A stretch of DNA of 64,000 bases from positions 3,330,828 to 3,394,827 of the forward strand of contig NC_134366.1 in assembly GCF_035582795.1 (NCBI RefSeq). The letters are read 5' to 3'. The translations under genes were made by a program, and so were the position numbers. Under the pieces are notes generated by a model. It had not been told where the DNA came from. It saw only the letters and a program-made list of their open reading frames with translations, and ran no database searches. The DNA is from Mycteria americana (Eukaryota; Chordata; Aves; Ciconiiformes; Ciconiidae). Below, piece after piece: positions 21,601-32,855 of the stretch (the stretch's first letter is position 1; each line of letters opens with the position of its first letter).

Positions 21601-23244
21601 CTGATAGTTAGTGTCCAGCTATATTAATAAGTACTATATTAGTACTTATACTGGTACCCCTTAACATTACCTAATAGGCCACTCAAGACCTGACCTCACA
21701 TCATTTAGTGTGAAAATCCACTTCATAACCTCCATGGTCTATTTTATCCTTACACCAATGTACACAGGTTTGCCACAACTGCAGCACGCATTCACTAACA
21801 TCTCTCTCACAGAGGTGGACAAGATAGCAAACTTGATGTTTCAAGAGTATCAATGACAGCAGCTCAAAAAAAAGGCATTCCAGGAACTGGAATCACTGAA
21901 ACACTGCAGATCAAGCTAGAAGGGACCTTGAGGGAGTCCCTCAATCAGTGTAGTCCATGACTTCATTTTCAGCCCAGCCATAAACCCAATCAATTTAGGG
22001 AACTTTCAATACAAAGCTGTTTTCTTGTTGGGGGCGGGGGGCAGTTTTCCATTCATTGGCTCCCTGAAGATGCACATATAGAAATAAGATGAGTAACTCC
22101 TAAGTATGTGACCTCTAGTTTGAATTCCTTCTTCAACTAAGCGAATGCAAGAATTAAATATATCTCAGGACTGGCAGAGCCCACAACTCTCCTAAACTTC
22201 TAAATACTCAAACACTGAGTCAGGATTAAAATAATAAATGCAATAGCTGCTTTCTCCAATGTGTTGTAGCAATACCTGGTGGATGGGGTATCTCTGGATG
22301 TCCACCCTTCAACAAGAAATGCAACAGAGGAGGAAGAGGATTGGGATGGGCACTTTGTCCCTCTGGCTTGGAAAAGCCACTTGGCTAAATGGCTAAATAT
22401 CATCTGCACCAGACAAAGTATTTCTAAGTGCAAATATTTTATTCATTGAAAACACTGCTTCATGTGGACCAAAACTATGCACCGTACTCTGTATTTTCTA
22501 CCTGTGTTTTATAGACAGCGTGATGGAGATAACATTCGCCTTGCTGTGCAGAGGAAAGGAGTAAACAGGATAATAGAGACTCTACCAGTCTAGTTTTGTA
22601 TATAGTGCAGGGGCCTCGGCCACCGGTCTGGGTACCCCAGCACCGCTGGATCCTCTCCGGTTGGTAGTTTGGAAGGGGGAGAAGGCCAGGTTTGCTCGGT
22701 GCTCATGGGCATGCCTACCTGCCTGGAGAACAGACCCTGGGCCCTGCACCTGACCCAGCCACGTCTATAGCATCAGTCCTGGCAGCAATGACACAAAGTC
22801 AACACCAGGCTCAAGGGATGATTGAGGGACAGCCCTATATGGGTCCAAACCTTCACAAGATGTCTCATGAAGAACTTCAGGCTCCCTGTATAGTCACTGG
22901 AGGGACACGGTACATTTCATGTCCTCTACTTTAGGCTAAGGCACTTTGGCTGTATTGATCACACACACACAGCACCACAGTGAGGCACAATGGATCCCAA
23001 CTGCCATAACCAGGTAAGAAATATCTCTAAGAGCCTTCAGAAGAATTGCAAAATGATCAGGTGTCTCTGGAAGGTGAGTCGGGGCAAAAACCCAGCTTAG
23101 GAGCTCCAAAACTCCATCTAGAGGAAGTTGTCCCCCTGAAGACCTAGGGACCTCGGGCAGATGGTCTGGCAGTTCAACCACTTCTCTGAGATGCCTTCAT
23201 CTGGTTAGTGTCTATTCTGTGACACCTGCTGAAGACGGTTGGCT
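18651..23244. other. Non-coding stretch
   Basis: No gene is recognised. An A-rich tract lies at about 20,254-20,280. A block at 19,715-19,860 (aattaacatc, taaattaaatatca, cctaattatttt) has enhancer-like AT motifs. A faint CR1- or L2-like string 'tagaagggaccttgaggg' occurs at about 21,920 but is too short to assign. Frames up to 110 codons carry no domain. Confidence 0.55.
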
Positions 23245-23345
23245 GACAGCATGGCCTCCTGCTTTCTCAAGAGGAGATGGAGGCTTTGGAGCTGAGACAG
23301 CATGGCTTCCTGCTTTCTCAAGAGGAGATGGAGGCTTTGGAGCTG
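23245..23345. repeat. Two-copy tandem repeat, 51-bp unit
   Basis: The units 23,245-23,295 and 23,296-23,345 each run from 'gacagcatggc' through 'ctgctttctcaagaggag' to 'ggctttggagctg'. By eye they differ by about one base (cct against ctt). Because 51 is a multiple of three, the duplication leaves an open frame on both strands with a repeated peptide, which is not evidence of coding. Confidence 0.95.
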
Positions 23346-24954
23346 GTGAGCACAGACAGGATAGTACAGGATACAGAGAAAGAGAGCCAAGGTCGTTATT
23401 TGAACACAATGAGCGCTGGAGGAATCTGGCATGGGTTCTGTCATCCCTTGGGGCTATAGGGAAGATTAGGGACTGACAGCCCTAGTGTGACACGCCATCA
23501 GCTCGTGGGAGGCTGCACGTACTGCAAGGACTGTGCTTCCATGGACGGCCCTGCTTTCTTGCAAGATGAACTGTAGATTGAACCGCACCAAGGTCCTCTC
23601 TCAGCCACTGGAAGAGTGTGACCCGCAAATGATAAGTCACTGTTTGGAGGTCAACCTGAGATGAGCTTAGCACCTTCAGCCAAAGGAAAGAGAAGAGTCA
23701 ATCATGACAACAGGTCATCAGCAAACACCATCCACTCTGGGAGAGTGACAACAACCAGGGAAACCCAGAGAGAAGCCACATGGCTATCTGAACACAATGT
23801 CTCACCTTGCATTGACATGGCATTCACCACGAAGTCACTTCTCTGGGCAAATTCTGAGCAATTGAGTCCCCAAACTTTACTGCTTGTGATACCCCAGGCC
23901 CCAGCTAAATATTACCTATGTGCCAGTAAAAGTGATGACTGCACAAGACATGGTACATTTTGCAGCTGGGAAACTGAGGCAGGAGGCTTTGCCTACACTG
24001 CCAGCCGAGCAGGGGGCTGAGTCGCCTCCAGCCTCACGACTGGCCCAGGTTCTTCACCTTCAAACCCACCCTCCATGTTTCCAAATGGGATTTACAATCC
24101 CAAGAATGAGGTTTTTTGCAGTCACAAGTCTCCTGAGGACAGCACAGTGCCTTACGCCTATGATCTCCCTGCGTCACTAAAAACATCTGGTTTTATTTTG
24201 GGGAGAGGAGCAAGATAAAGCCACTTTTCTTGCTGTTTATGAAACACAGCCCCTTACTGAAGAGAGGGCTTCTTGCTCAGAAATCTGCAGGATCTACGGA
24301 GCCTCTTAAAAGCCTTTCAATTATGTTTGAAATAGGACAGGTCTCACTCTTTGGGGAACATCACGAGACCTGAGAGCAGAAAAAAGCTGAGAGAGCTGGT
24401 CCCCACTGACTCCCAGCTCCAAGTCAAACAGGTTTGGCCAGCTCTAATTAAGGTAATTAATATCCCCAAGCCTGTTATTAAGCAAGAAGCAGTAAAAGGG
24501 AGTCTCCCCTTTACCTCGGGGTCCTGCCGAACGCCTCAGCCCGACAAGTAGCCCATTGTCAGCCGCGGGCCGGATCCTGCCCGCAGGGGATGGTAGGAAG
24601 TCACCGGACGAGCCCCCATCCCCTTCTTGGTGCTGGGAAGCCAATTTCAGGCCATGTCCCAACACCTACATTGGATGCAATGATGGTTGGTGAGATATTT
24701 AGGCAGTGGGAGGTGTGATTAGAAGGTGCTTGAAAGGTGGCCCAGCTTATTTGCTGTTCCCCAGCAAACGGGGTAGGACAGGTGGGATCATCCATAGAGT
24801 AGGGTCAGGTCTACACATCACCCCCAGAGCCTTGGAGTCTGAATTTGGACTTGAATTTGGACCTTTGGCCAGCAGACTGATGAACATGAAGGAGCACTGA
24901 AAAGGGAGCTCGTTTCAAAGATCCTGGTGGATCTTCAGAATAAAATAATTAATA
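23346..24954. other. Non-coding stretch with one MIR remnant
   Basis: No gene is recognised apart from the MIR-like piece at 23,951-24,010. A 12-bp double unit (gaatttggactt) lies at about 24,841-24,862. Confidence 0.55.
23951..24010 (-). repeat. MIR-type SINE remnant, antisense
   Basis: It reads 'acattttgcagctgggaaac' and then 'tgaggcaggaggctttgcc', which corresponds to antisense MIR (cattttacagatgaggaaac, tgaggcacagagaggtt). It is short and diverged. Confidence 0.5.
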
Positions 24955-25199
24955 GGACACAAATTGAAATACAAGAGATTCCATTTAAATGTAAGAAAAA
25001 GCTTTTTCACTGTGAGGGTGGTCAAACAGTGGACCGGGTTTCCCAGAGAGGCTGTGGAGCCTCCATCCTTGAAGACGCAAAACCCAATGGGACCACGGTC
25101 CTGGGCAACCTGCTGTAGGTGGGACTGCTTGAGCAGAAGTTTGGACTAGGTGATCTCCAAAGATCCCTGCCAACCTCAACTCTTCCATGATTCTGTGAA
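24955..25199 (+). repeat. CR1 LINE, 5'-truncated, 3'-terminal ~245 bp
   Basis: It reads 'gaaatacaagagattccatt', 'ctttttcactgtgagggtgg', 'ttcccagagaggctgtggag' and 'cagaagtttggactaggtg', and ends 'tccatgattctgtga'. This is the full CR1 3' untranslated end with its short tandem tail. It is an older and more diverged subfamily than the copies at 44-46 kb. The frames crossing it are CR1 noise. Confidence 0.92.
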
Positions 25200-27859
25200 A
25201 TGATATATATATCCAACAACCATATGCAGCAAATTAAATGAATGCATAACATATACCATGGCGGAACACAATGTATTCCAGTCCCTCCTTGGCCGATGGG
25301 ACACGGTCCACCCAGCTCTGCCAACGCAGAAAGAAAACACGAGATGCCCAAAGCAAGGTACAGCGCTGGTCTCTGGTGCACAGCACGTGCAGGAGAGATG
25401 CCCCATCGCCAACCTCCCCTCTTGCTTGTGCAAAGAAAGGACCTGACAATTTTTTTTAACTTCATACCTGTCCATTCAAGCCCTTTCCCCCCCGCCGCCC
25501 CCAGGTAGGAAAATTCCTCCCAGGGGAAAGCACTGTTGCAATCTATTTTGGTTCTCAGTCAAGTGCAAGAGTTTGGTATTTTTCCACTGGAAATTCTTCT
25601 CTGATGCCTTCTTTCAAACGTGCCTAGAAGGAAAATTTGCTTTTCCACCGCTGGCCTGCGAGAGCCCGAGGTATCACGCTGCCCGCAGGAATGTGGAGTT
25701 TGATACCAGTGAGCGAGTGAACTTGCAGGAGATGAGCAGTCCCTGGAGCAGCAGGCCCAGTGAATGCTGCTCCATCCCAGCCACCCTTAAAGAGGGAAAG
25801 AAAGAGCATGAGGGCTCAGAAGAGCAAGCAGCGATGTGGTCCTGGACAGGTTCCCAGCGCTGAATGAAATAGGGGTAAGTCCCCGTGATACCTGCGCAAA
25901 GCAGGTGGTTGCAGCTGGCTCTGTTCAGCACACCAAGAAACCACTTTCAGTCCAGAAATGGCACAAATGAAGGACATCATTAGCTATACCAGCTGTTATT
26001 GTGAGCTTGAGAAATCCCATCCCATAATCTGCAGGGCCTGGGTACCATCTAGTCAAAGATTTATATCTCCGTGGGATTTGTCAAGCCTTGCTAATCTCAA
26101 GGGCTTCCTTGAGCCGGCAGTGATGATGACTAAAATGGAAAGCTTCAAAGACAGACCAGCAACATCTCAGGACCAGGGCAGGACGTGGCAATGGCTGTGT
26201 GCTTGGCGGGCTATCGGTGAAGATGGACTGTTGCAGGATTTAGCTTCTGCACTTTAACTGGTTTCTCTTGGTCACGTGCAAACAGGGGTTTTCCTCCCTG
26301 GCAGAATACACTTCTGTTTTGCTTTTGCAGGAGGACAAAATCCTCATGCTAACGCCATTGCTAACTGGGGTAGAAGTTCTTGCCCCCAAAATGCGTGAGC
26401 TCACACCAGCAAAACCAGCAACTGTTCCTGGGAGGAACAAACCACTGCGGTCTCAGCTTTCAACTGCGGCAAATAGGCAGATGTGGGCCTGGAAAATTTC
26501 ATCCCAAGTACTGAAAGCTTGGCAAAGTTCGAAGAAACTGGAAATACCATCTTCTAATGGGAAGTGTCAGACCAACCTCTGTCAGAGTCGGACAGAAACC
26601 AGGACGCAGTGCAAGCTGCAGCCTGCTGCTCTCTCAACCATCCTTTGTGGTCGGGACCCCCCTCACAAAACAGAAACCGGCTTTTGATCTCCACGCCAGG
26701 GCTCACATTGGCAGGAGGATGTTCCTCATGCTTGGAGAGGTCAGAGGCACTTGGTGGGACCTCGGGGCCATGTCTGTGTCTTGGGGAACTCGGGGAAGCG
26801 TGCTGCCACGGTGGGGGGAGAGACCTGCCCAGATCCAGCTGCACCGGCCCCGGGACAAGTGTTGAGTGAGACCTGGGCTGGTCCCCATCCCCCAGCCCGG
26901 TCATCTCCCTTGGTGGTCGGCGGGGCTCCGCGCTGCAGCCCTAATTGCTGCCCGTTGACATATTTCATGTTACCAACCCACTGCCCTGTGATTGCAGCTG
27001 TTTGCAAGATGCAGCCCTTCTTCAGGCAGCCCTGCCTGCTCTCGCCAGGGCCGGACTGGCCCCCTGCTCTCTTCCATCTTCTTCCTCCCATCCACCAGTG
27101 CATCCCTGTTTGCTCCCAGAGCTCCCTGACACCAGGGCTATGTCCTTCTCTGACATTGCCTATGCGACACGAATGCCACCTGAGGCCCTCCTGCAGTGCA
27201 GCATGTTCACCCAACATTGTTCTCGGCTGGTTCCCAAGCTTGGTTGCTCCTAGGGCCGTTTCATACACCACCACACTCCTTTCCCCTGCTCTTCTGGATG
27301 ATGCCACCAGCTCCTGTCTCTTCTTCTCTCACTCCCAGGTCCCGACACACACCGTGGCTGTGTGTCAGCTCCCCTCTGGAACAAGATAACACCTTCCTCC
27401 AAGCAAAGATGGTCTCTTTGCCAAGGCTGCAGAGGCATTGACCACACCAGGTTGGCTCTAACACCATCCCTAAAAGCCCCACATCATGACACTGAGAACA
27501 TAGCACCCAGCTCCTTGGTAATGCGGCAGCCAAAACCCATCCATCTGGGGGCTGAGCGAACAGGCCTGCTTCCGTGCCATCCAGTTCTCTGACCCTCCAG
27601 CAAGGGGGACAGCATCCAAACTGCCTCCTAGGGTGAGGCTGAGGTCTGCAGTCCTCTCCCTGCATGGTAGAGATTGCCTGGGAGAACCCTGGCTGGCCCA
27701 GGTCCAAACCACATCAATGACAATCTTGAACAATTTCAGATCATGGAGAACTGAGTTTCCACGAACTACAGAGCAGTTCCATTCATGCTGCCCACTGGGA
27801 ACAGTTACCATCCCACCCGTCCCCTAATCCTGCTAGCTGGCACAGATCAAGGTAATGGC
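25200..27859. other. Non-coding stretch with long overlapping frames
   Basis: No gene is recognised. At 26,741-27,389 two long frames lie opposite each other (188 codons minus, 212 codons plus) in GC-rich sequence. Neither shows a domain, a signal peptide or a conserved motif. A short TA run lies at 25,204-25,212 just after the CR1. Confidence 0.5.
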
Positions 27860-27936
27860 TTGGAGCACACCATGGGTTGGAGCAGATGACCACCGGAGGT
27901 CCCTTCCTACCTAAATTATTATTCTATGAGTCTAAG
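27860..27936 (+). repeat. CR1 LINE 3'-tail fragment
   Basis: It reads 'gggttggagcagatgaccac', 'ggaggtcccttcctacc' and 'taaattattattctatgagtc', which is the last ~75 bp of a CR1 element with its ATTCTATG-type end. Confidence 0.85.
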
Positions 27937-28426
27937 GCAGTTGCAAGAGGAGAATCCTTCCATAAAGGACTTCCAAGTCCTACGGCAGAGGACTTCTCCA
28001 CCTTCCTGGCCAGGCACCAACCTTCACTGCACCAGCTTCATACCCCTGCAGAGCTGGAGAAGGAAGGCACATTCATCACTTTGCACACAATCTGCTCAAG
28101 CTTTACGGGGACAGATAAAACATCTACATGTCAGTGGAAAAGATAATACAGGAATCATCAAAAAAAAAACAACAAAGCTTTGCATAAGATGGATCTTTGC
28201 CCTGTGGAACAGAGGACAAGATTTCAGCAGGTTTCAAAAGCAAACTGGACACTGATATAGGTGGAGGGTAACCTTTCTGGTGCCCAGCAGGGAGCAGAAG
28301 TCATTGGAGGGTTCTCCAATGACTGCCATTTCAGGGTGGGACTTTGGAAACAAGAGCTCTCTTCATTTGGAGATATCTGCTGTCATTTCTTTTTTTTTTC
28401 CTGCTCAGGTATGAGTTTGTGGGCTC

Positions 28427-28489
28427 AGAGCCTGATTCAAAGTCCACAATAGCTTTGCATTGACTTCAAGAAGCTTTGGGTCAGGCATA
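28427..28489. repeat. Palindromic ancient amniote repeat
   Basis: The left end 'agcctgattcaaag' and the right end 'ctttgggtcaggcat' are inverted repeats. The centre 'gcattgacttcaagaagc' is the hallmark 'cattgacttcaatggg' string of a widespread old amniote palindromic repeat. It shares the central 'tgacttcaa'/'tgacttcag' string with the element at 4076. Confidence 0.5.
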
Positions 28490-30233
28490 GAGTGAACTCA
28501 AAGCCAATATCTTCGAGCTTCCTAAAGAGAAATTCCCTCTCTTAACATTTCTGAAGCCAAGCAAACACTTTAGCACAGTGGTTGCTTTCAGGGCTGGGCT
28601 CAGGTACACGCCGTCAAGTACATTTGCCACAGCAGAGGAGGAAGCTCTCCACATGAGTATGTTTTTTTTGGTTGGTAGAGGAGAAATCTCTTCAACAAAA
28701 AATGTCTGAATAGATAAACATCCTTCCTCGACATAGTCCAGCCCTGATAAGGTCCCAGAACTAGATGGGCAGAATCTCTCCAAAAAGTTTCTCTCGTTCC
28801 CTCTTGGGCAGATGCCAGTTACTCAACCTGGGTAATAATTTGCTTTGTGAGTAAGTGCACCCAGATCCCTTATGCTTGACCTGTGTCCTTGCTGGAAAAT
28901 TAAGATGAGTGATCAGGGAACCACGCTGGCACCGGGAGTGGCTGTTCGACAGAGCTCTGCTCCCATGGGAATGTCCACGTTGGGTTGTCCATCATCTGCT
29001 GCCAGGTTAGGGATGGGGGACTGCAGCATCACCAGGATGCTGATATGCACTGCAACAACTGGTGTATAAAGCAAGGAAATCGGTGCACAGTGTTGTTCTC
29101 GTGAAGACGATCATACCGCCGGGAAAAGTCTGATTATATCATAAATTTCTGGCTAGAAGAAAATGGGAGGTAGGCATGCCAGCAGAGGGAGTTTGCCGGC
29201 TCGCAAGCCTGCCGGAGCAGAGAGCCAACAATCTGTCGAGAGAGATGGAGGGGAAATGTACAAACACCAGATCTATATTTTTTAAACGGATTAATTAAAT
29301 CAAACCAATTCACATCACTTCATGCATTCAGCAGCCCGTCACGAAGCAAAACAAAGAGGGGGGAAAAAAGGAGAAAAATAGAGACAGGCCAGCTCCGCTA
29401 CCTCTAATTAGGCCGATGCAAATTCTGCACCCTGTGAAGCCCAGAGGCTGCCAGCCTCCCCTCTGTGCCCTACCGAAGGATGCACAACGTCCTGGGGAAG
29501 CCCATCCAGATGCCTGCAGGGAGAGATGAGTGGCTAATTAGAGTCTTGACCATGAAGGGCACTCACCAGCTCTCTGAGAGACTCTCCCAAAAAAACAAAG
29601 ATACACTGCCAAAGAAAAAACATGCCAAGCACAAGCTGGGAGCTCCAGTCACACCATTATTTTCCCCTATTTTTTGTTTGTTTGTTTGTTTTTTCTTTTC
29701 CTGGTGGTGCGATAATTTTTTAGTAATCGTCACCTTATGTTGCCAGGTCTTAACCACCTCAGAGCAGCACAGGGCTGGCAACTGAAATGTTCAGCAGTTG
29801 ACAAGCAAGGGAGCCTTGAGAGGGATGAGCGGGTCGGGAACAGTGAGGATTTCAAACATGTGTAATCGTTTTAGCCATCTAGACTTTGGAGGCAGCCCTT
29901 TTCTTTCAGTCAAATTTGAATTTGTAGCGTCCAGCTTTTTCAAGGTCTGCCATGCTTCTTTATGAGCTAAAAGCTGCTGGTTTCTCAAAAGGAAAGGCAT
30001 GATTTCTCCAGAATTTCAGGAGCCCAGAAGTTGGCACGGCAAGAGGAGAAATACCAGGAACCCCAAGAATCACACAGCAGTTGGCAATGCTGAAAACATA
30101 TTCCCCAGAAAAAAAAATTGTGGAAAAAACACTGAAAAAAATCAGTGGGTAGACAGCCCTCCTGAGGTTTTCCATAAACCGGTGGTATTTATTTTGCAGT
30201 TCAGAATAACTGAGAAGCTTTGAAACTGCTCCT
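28490..30233. other. Non-coding stretch
   Basis: No gene is recognised. It contains a (TTTG)n tract at 29,671-29,695 and an AT-rich block at 29,225-29,335 (acggattaattaaatcaa) that could be regulatory. Confidence 0.55.
29671..29695. repeat. (TTTG)n simple repeat
   Basis: About four to five TTTG units in a T-rich run. Confidence 0.85.
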
Positions 30234-30272
30234 AGCATTTTTTGCAAGTGGGAAACTGGGGCTCAGAATGAT
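30234..30272 (-). repeat. MIR-like remnant, antisense
   Basis: It reads 'ttttttgcaagtgggaaact' and 'ggggctcagaatga', resembling antisense MIR (ttttacagatgaggaaact, gaggctcagaga). It is short, so the call is tentative. Confidence 0.4.
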
Positions 30273-31074
30273 AAAATCTTGTGTTTCTGAGCGCAGCCAT
30301 GAATTTTTTATCCTTGTTTGGGGCTCTCTCGCTGCTCTCATTTGGACTTGCCTTGGGAGAGATCACTAAGCTCAGCTTTGGTGATGCACCTAAAACCAGC
30401 TATTTTTCAACTGCAGAATTAGGTCCAAAATGCAGTGATTTAGCAGTAATGCTTAAAACAACCCCTGAATTTCTCATCCTTATCTTGACCTTATTTCAGA
30501 GAGGGCTGCCATACAATAACTAAATTTACCAGCAATTGTTTTCACAGATGATACTTCGCTCCATCTTCTGTTATCTTTTAAAGTCTCTTTGGAAGAGGTT
30601 CCTAACCCCATTTCACTTCTTGTCCTCAATTAATTTTATCCCCCTGAAGTCTCCACCAAAGGTCCCCAATGAAATATTTCTGCCATGGGCTAAATCAAAC
30701 CTTTATTTGCAGAAATCCAGAAAGGGACAAAAGCTTTTTGCCTTTTTTGTACTACCCTTTGCTAGGTTATTCCATTTGGGCTTACCAGGCAAAATTATCA
30801 CCCAATTTAGGCCACCAAAAATGCTATTCAGAGAGCAGCTGAGTGTGAGGCTGTGTTTTGGACAATTTTTTGAGAGTTTTCTATTTCATAAAGTAATAGA
30901 GCTTTCCTAGGCGTATCTCAGTTCACACCAAACTTGTCAGGAAATATTCTTTTGTCCCAGAATTTCTAATGAAAAGCAAAGGAGAAATGTCCATCCCAAG
31001 AGTAGTTCATACCCGCTGTAATGAGTAATTAAGTACTTGCACTATCAAATCGCTCCCTTCCTTAAAAAGTTTAT
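30273..31074. other. T-rich non-coding stretch
   Basis: It contains the 75-codon signal-like frame at 30,299 and a 124-codon plus-strand frame (30,536-30,910) rich in Phe, Leu and Lys, as expected of AT-rich DNA. No domain is seen. Confidence 0.5.
30299..30523 (+). other. Small open frame with signal-peptide-like start
   Basis: The ATG at 30,299 has a purine at -3 two-codon context 'gcagccatga'. It begins MNFLSLFGALSLLSFGLALG, a hydrophobic run ending in small residues, as in a secretory signal. About 54 residues follow before the TAA. There is no family resemblance, no cysteine pattern and no visible promoter or splice support. I consider it most likely a chance frame and list it only for completeness. 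Confidence 0.1.
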
Positions 31075-31128
31075 GATAAGGGCAAGGCAGAGGGTAGAAA
31101 GAGGCTTGAACTTGGATCTCTGACCTTA
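31075..31128 (-). repeat. MIR-like remnant, antisense
   Basis: The segment 'aaagaggcttgaacttggat' followed by 'ctctgacctt' resembles antisense MIR (gcagagccaggatttgaacc, caggtctgtctgac). The evidence is moderate to weak. Confidence 0.35.
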
Positions 31129-31854
31129 GGAAGGGCTGATCTGTCCACCAGTCATCCTCCCAGAGAGCTGCTCTTTGGTCTTTTCTTGATGGCCTGGAGC
31201 TCACCTTGCTGAGGAATGGGAAAATTTCTACTATTATAATTATTTCCCACCCTGTTCAAGCTGGAAGGTGCCTACGCACCCCACACAACCCACTGGCCCC
31301 TGAAAGGGATGGGAATAAAAACCCATTCTCATCCTTGTGGAGGATCCTCCCAAGGCACTGGGGACATGAGAACAGGAGCCTGGGTGGCCCTGCCAGTGTC
31401 AAGCCAGCCTTTTCAGAAGCCTTTAAATAGTACTTAGGGCTGGATTTGCTGGCACATTTTTTATTTTTTTAATGTGGAGTATTTCTTTCTTGGCACTCAA
31501 GAGGCATCAAATCAATTACTTAATCCAGCAGATCTGCATCAGTAAATCATCCAAGTGTATTGGCCAAAAGGGGTGGGGAAGAAAAAAAGGGAAAAAAATC
31601 AACTCCTGGTTTCAAGTCTAAATAACCATGTTACTCGACAGCTCCAGGAGTGGGCTTGCAATTCACCCATTGAGTCAGAAACTAATGAAAATAACCCCAG
31701 ACCACACAGCTGGTGTAATATTTTTCACCCCACGCAGAGCCCACGCGGCCGGGCTGTATCTGTGCAAGAAGAAAATGAGCACTGATCCTCTAGTGAGGAC
31801 CTGGAGTGTGGTCCCACTGCTACTAGTTGCAACTGAGGTGGGATTCATCCCACC
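31129..31854. other. Non-coding stretch
   Basis: No gene or assignable repeat is seen. There is a purine-rich A/G run at 31,572-31,600. Confidence 0.55.
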
Positions 31855-32005
31855 TACCATTAGGGATGAAAGCCAGCTGACAAATTAAGACATCCAAATT
31901 GAGGTGCCCATAGTAGATGTCTTCTTAGGCACCTGCTGTCTGAGCTTCCATTGAAACCAGTGGAGATGCTGAGCTTCGTCCAGGCACCTAAACCTCAGAG
32001 AATTC
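31855..32005. repeat. Ancient amniote repeat, 'aggcacct' type
   Basis: It carries repeated 'gaggtgccc', 'cttaggcacctgctg' and 'ccaggcacctaaacctcag' strings around 'cttccattgaaaccagtgg'. This resembles an old dispersed repeat (cattgaaatcagtggga, ttaggcacctaaatacc). A weaker trace occurs at 9885-9915. The boundaries are approximate. Confidence 0.4.
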
Positions 32006-32669
32006 AATCTGAAGGACTTTTTCCATAATGATCTGAGCTCCTGAGCAAATACGTGTTGATAACCTCTGCCCTGCTTTCAAATTTCCTCTCCGACCATCAT
32101 CCCAGGAGGCAGCAGCCTGCAAAGAGGCAGACTCAAGCATCACCAGTGTTTGGGATTATCTGTCTGCCTGGATTGACTCCATATGATACAAACACAAGCA
32201 CGCTGAAAATGCCAGGAATTGCCCCATTTTGCTTCAGGGAGGGCCATAATTAGATAATGTCTGTACCGTGCTTGGAGATGATCACACGAGAGAAGCCACA
32301 GCACTGCAAAGCATTAGAAGCATTTCAGAGCCGGGTTTGTCACTCAAAAGGTAAATGATCCGGGGGAAGATGGCAGCTTGCCACAAAAATGTTCCCAATC
32401 TTCACATGGCATTCAGAGCTTAATGCCTCAGACGTGTCCCGACACGGAACTCGAAGCCTGACACGCTTTGCAGCATTTAACACCATGTTTGGGGGTTGGA
32501 AAGGCCTGGAGTGGACAGGCGTCCATTCAAACTGACGGCAGCATCTCCCTGGGGAATTCCAGCGGAGAAACCAAACGTTGCATGAGAAAAAGGGTCCAAC
32601 GGCTCAACCCAGAATTAGCCAATCCCATGTAGTTCGAGGGCTTAAAGGACCATGTTGGTTGGGAGCACC
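32006..32669. other. Non-coding stretch
   Basis: I see nothing assignable in these bases. Confidence 0.55.
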
Positions 32670-32855
32670 GTTGCCCAAGATGGGAACATCTCCAAGAAGG
32701 AAGGCAGAGATTTGGCAGGACGAATTGCCTTGGGAAGGTGCCTCTCTCTGTTGACCGTGGCGGTTGCCCAAATGGGAACATCTCCAGGAGGGAAGTTGGA
32801 GATTTGGGGGGACAAGTTGCCTTGGGAAGGTCGCTCTCTCCATTGACCATGGCCG
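32670..32855. repeat. Two-copy tandem repeat, 93-bp unit
   Basis: The units 32,670-32,762 and 32,763-32,855 share 'gttgcccaa', 'atgggaacatctcca', 'gagatttgg', 'ttgccttgggaaggt' and 'ctctctc'. They have roughly ten or more differences, so the duplication is not recent. Because 93 is a multiple of three, frames stay open across both units on both strands. Confidence 0.93.

Noticed and set aside
21894..21960. CR1-like 'agaagggaccttgaggg' stretch
   Set aside because: It is too short and isolated to distinguish an old LINE end from chance.
22..24000. Possible protein-coding exons in the first 24 kb
   Set aside because: No frame shows a recognisable domain with flanking acceptor and donor sites. 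The only protein-like matches are the decayed reverse transcriptase and the zinc-finger relic.
18800..30000. Apparent similarity of 18,900-19,060 and 29,840-30,000 (shared 'ctttatg' and 'catttc/catgcttc' strings)
   Set aside because: The shared strings are short and in low-complexity context. No continuous alignment could be made by eye.
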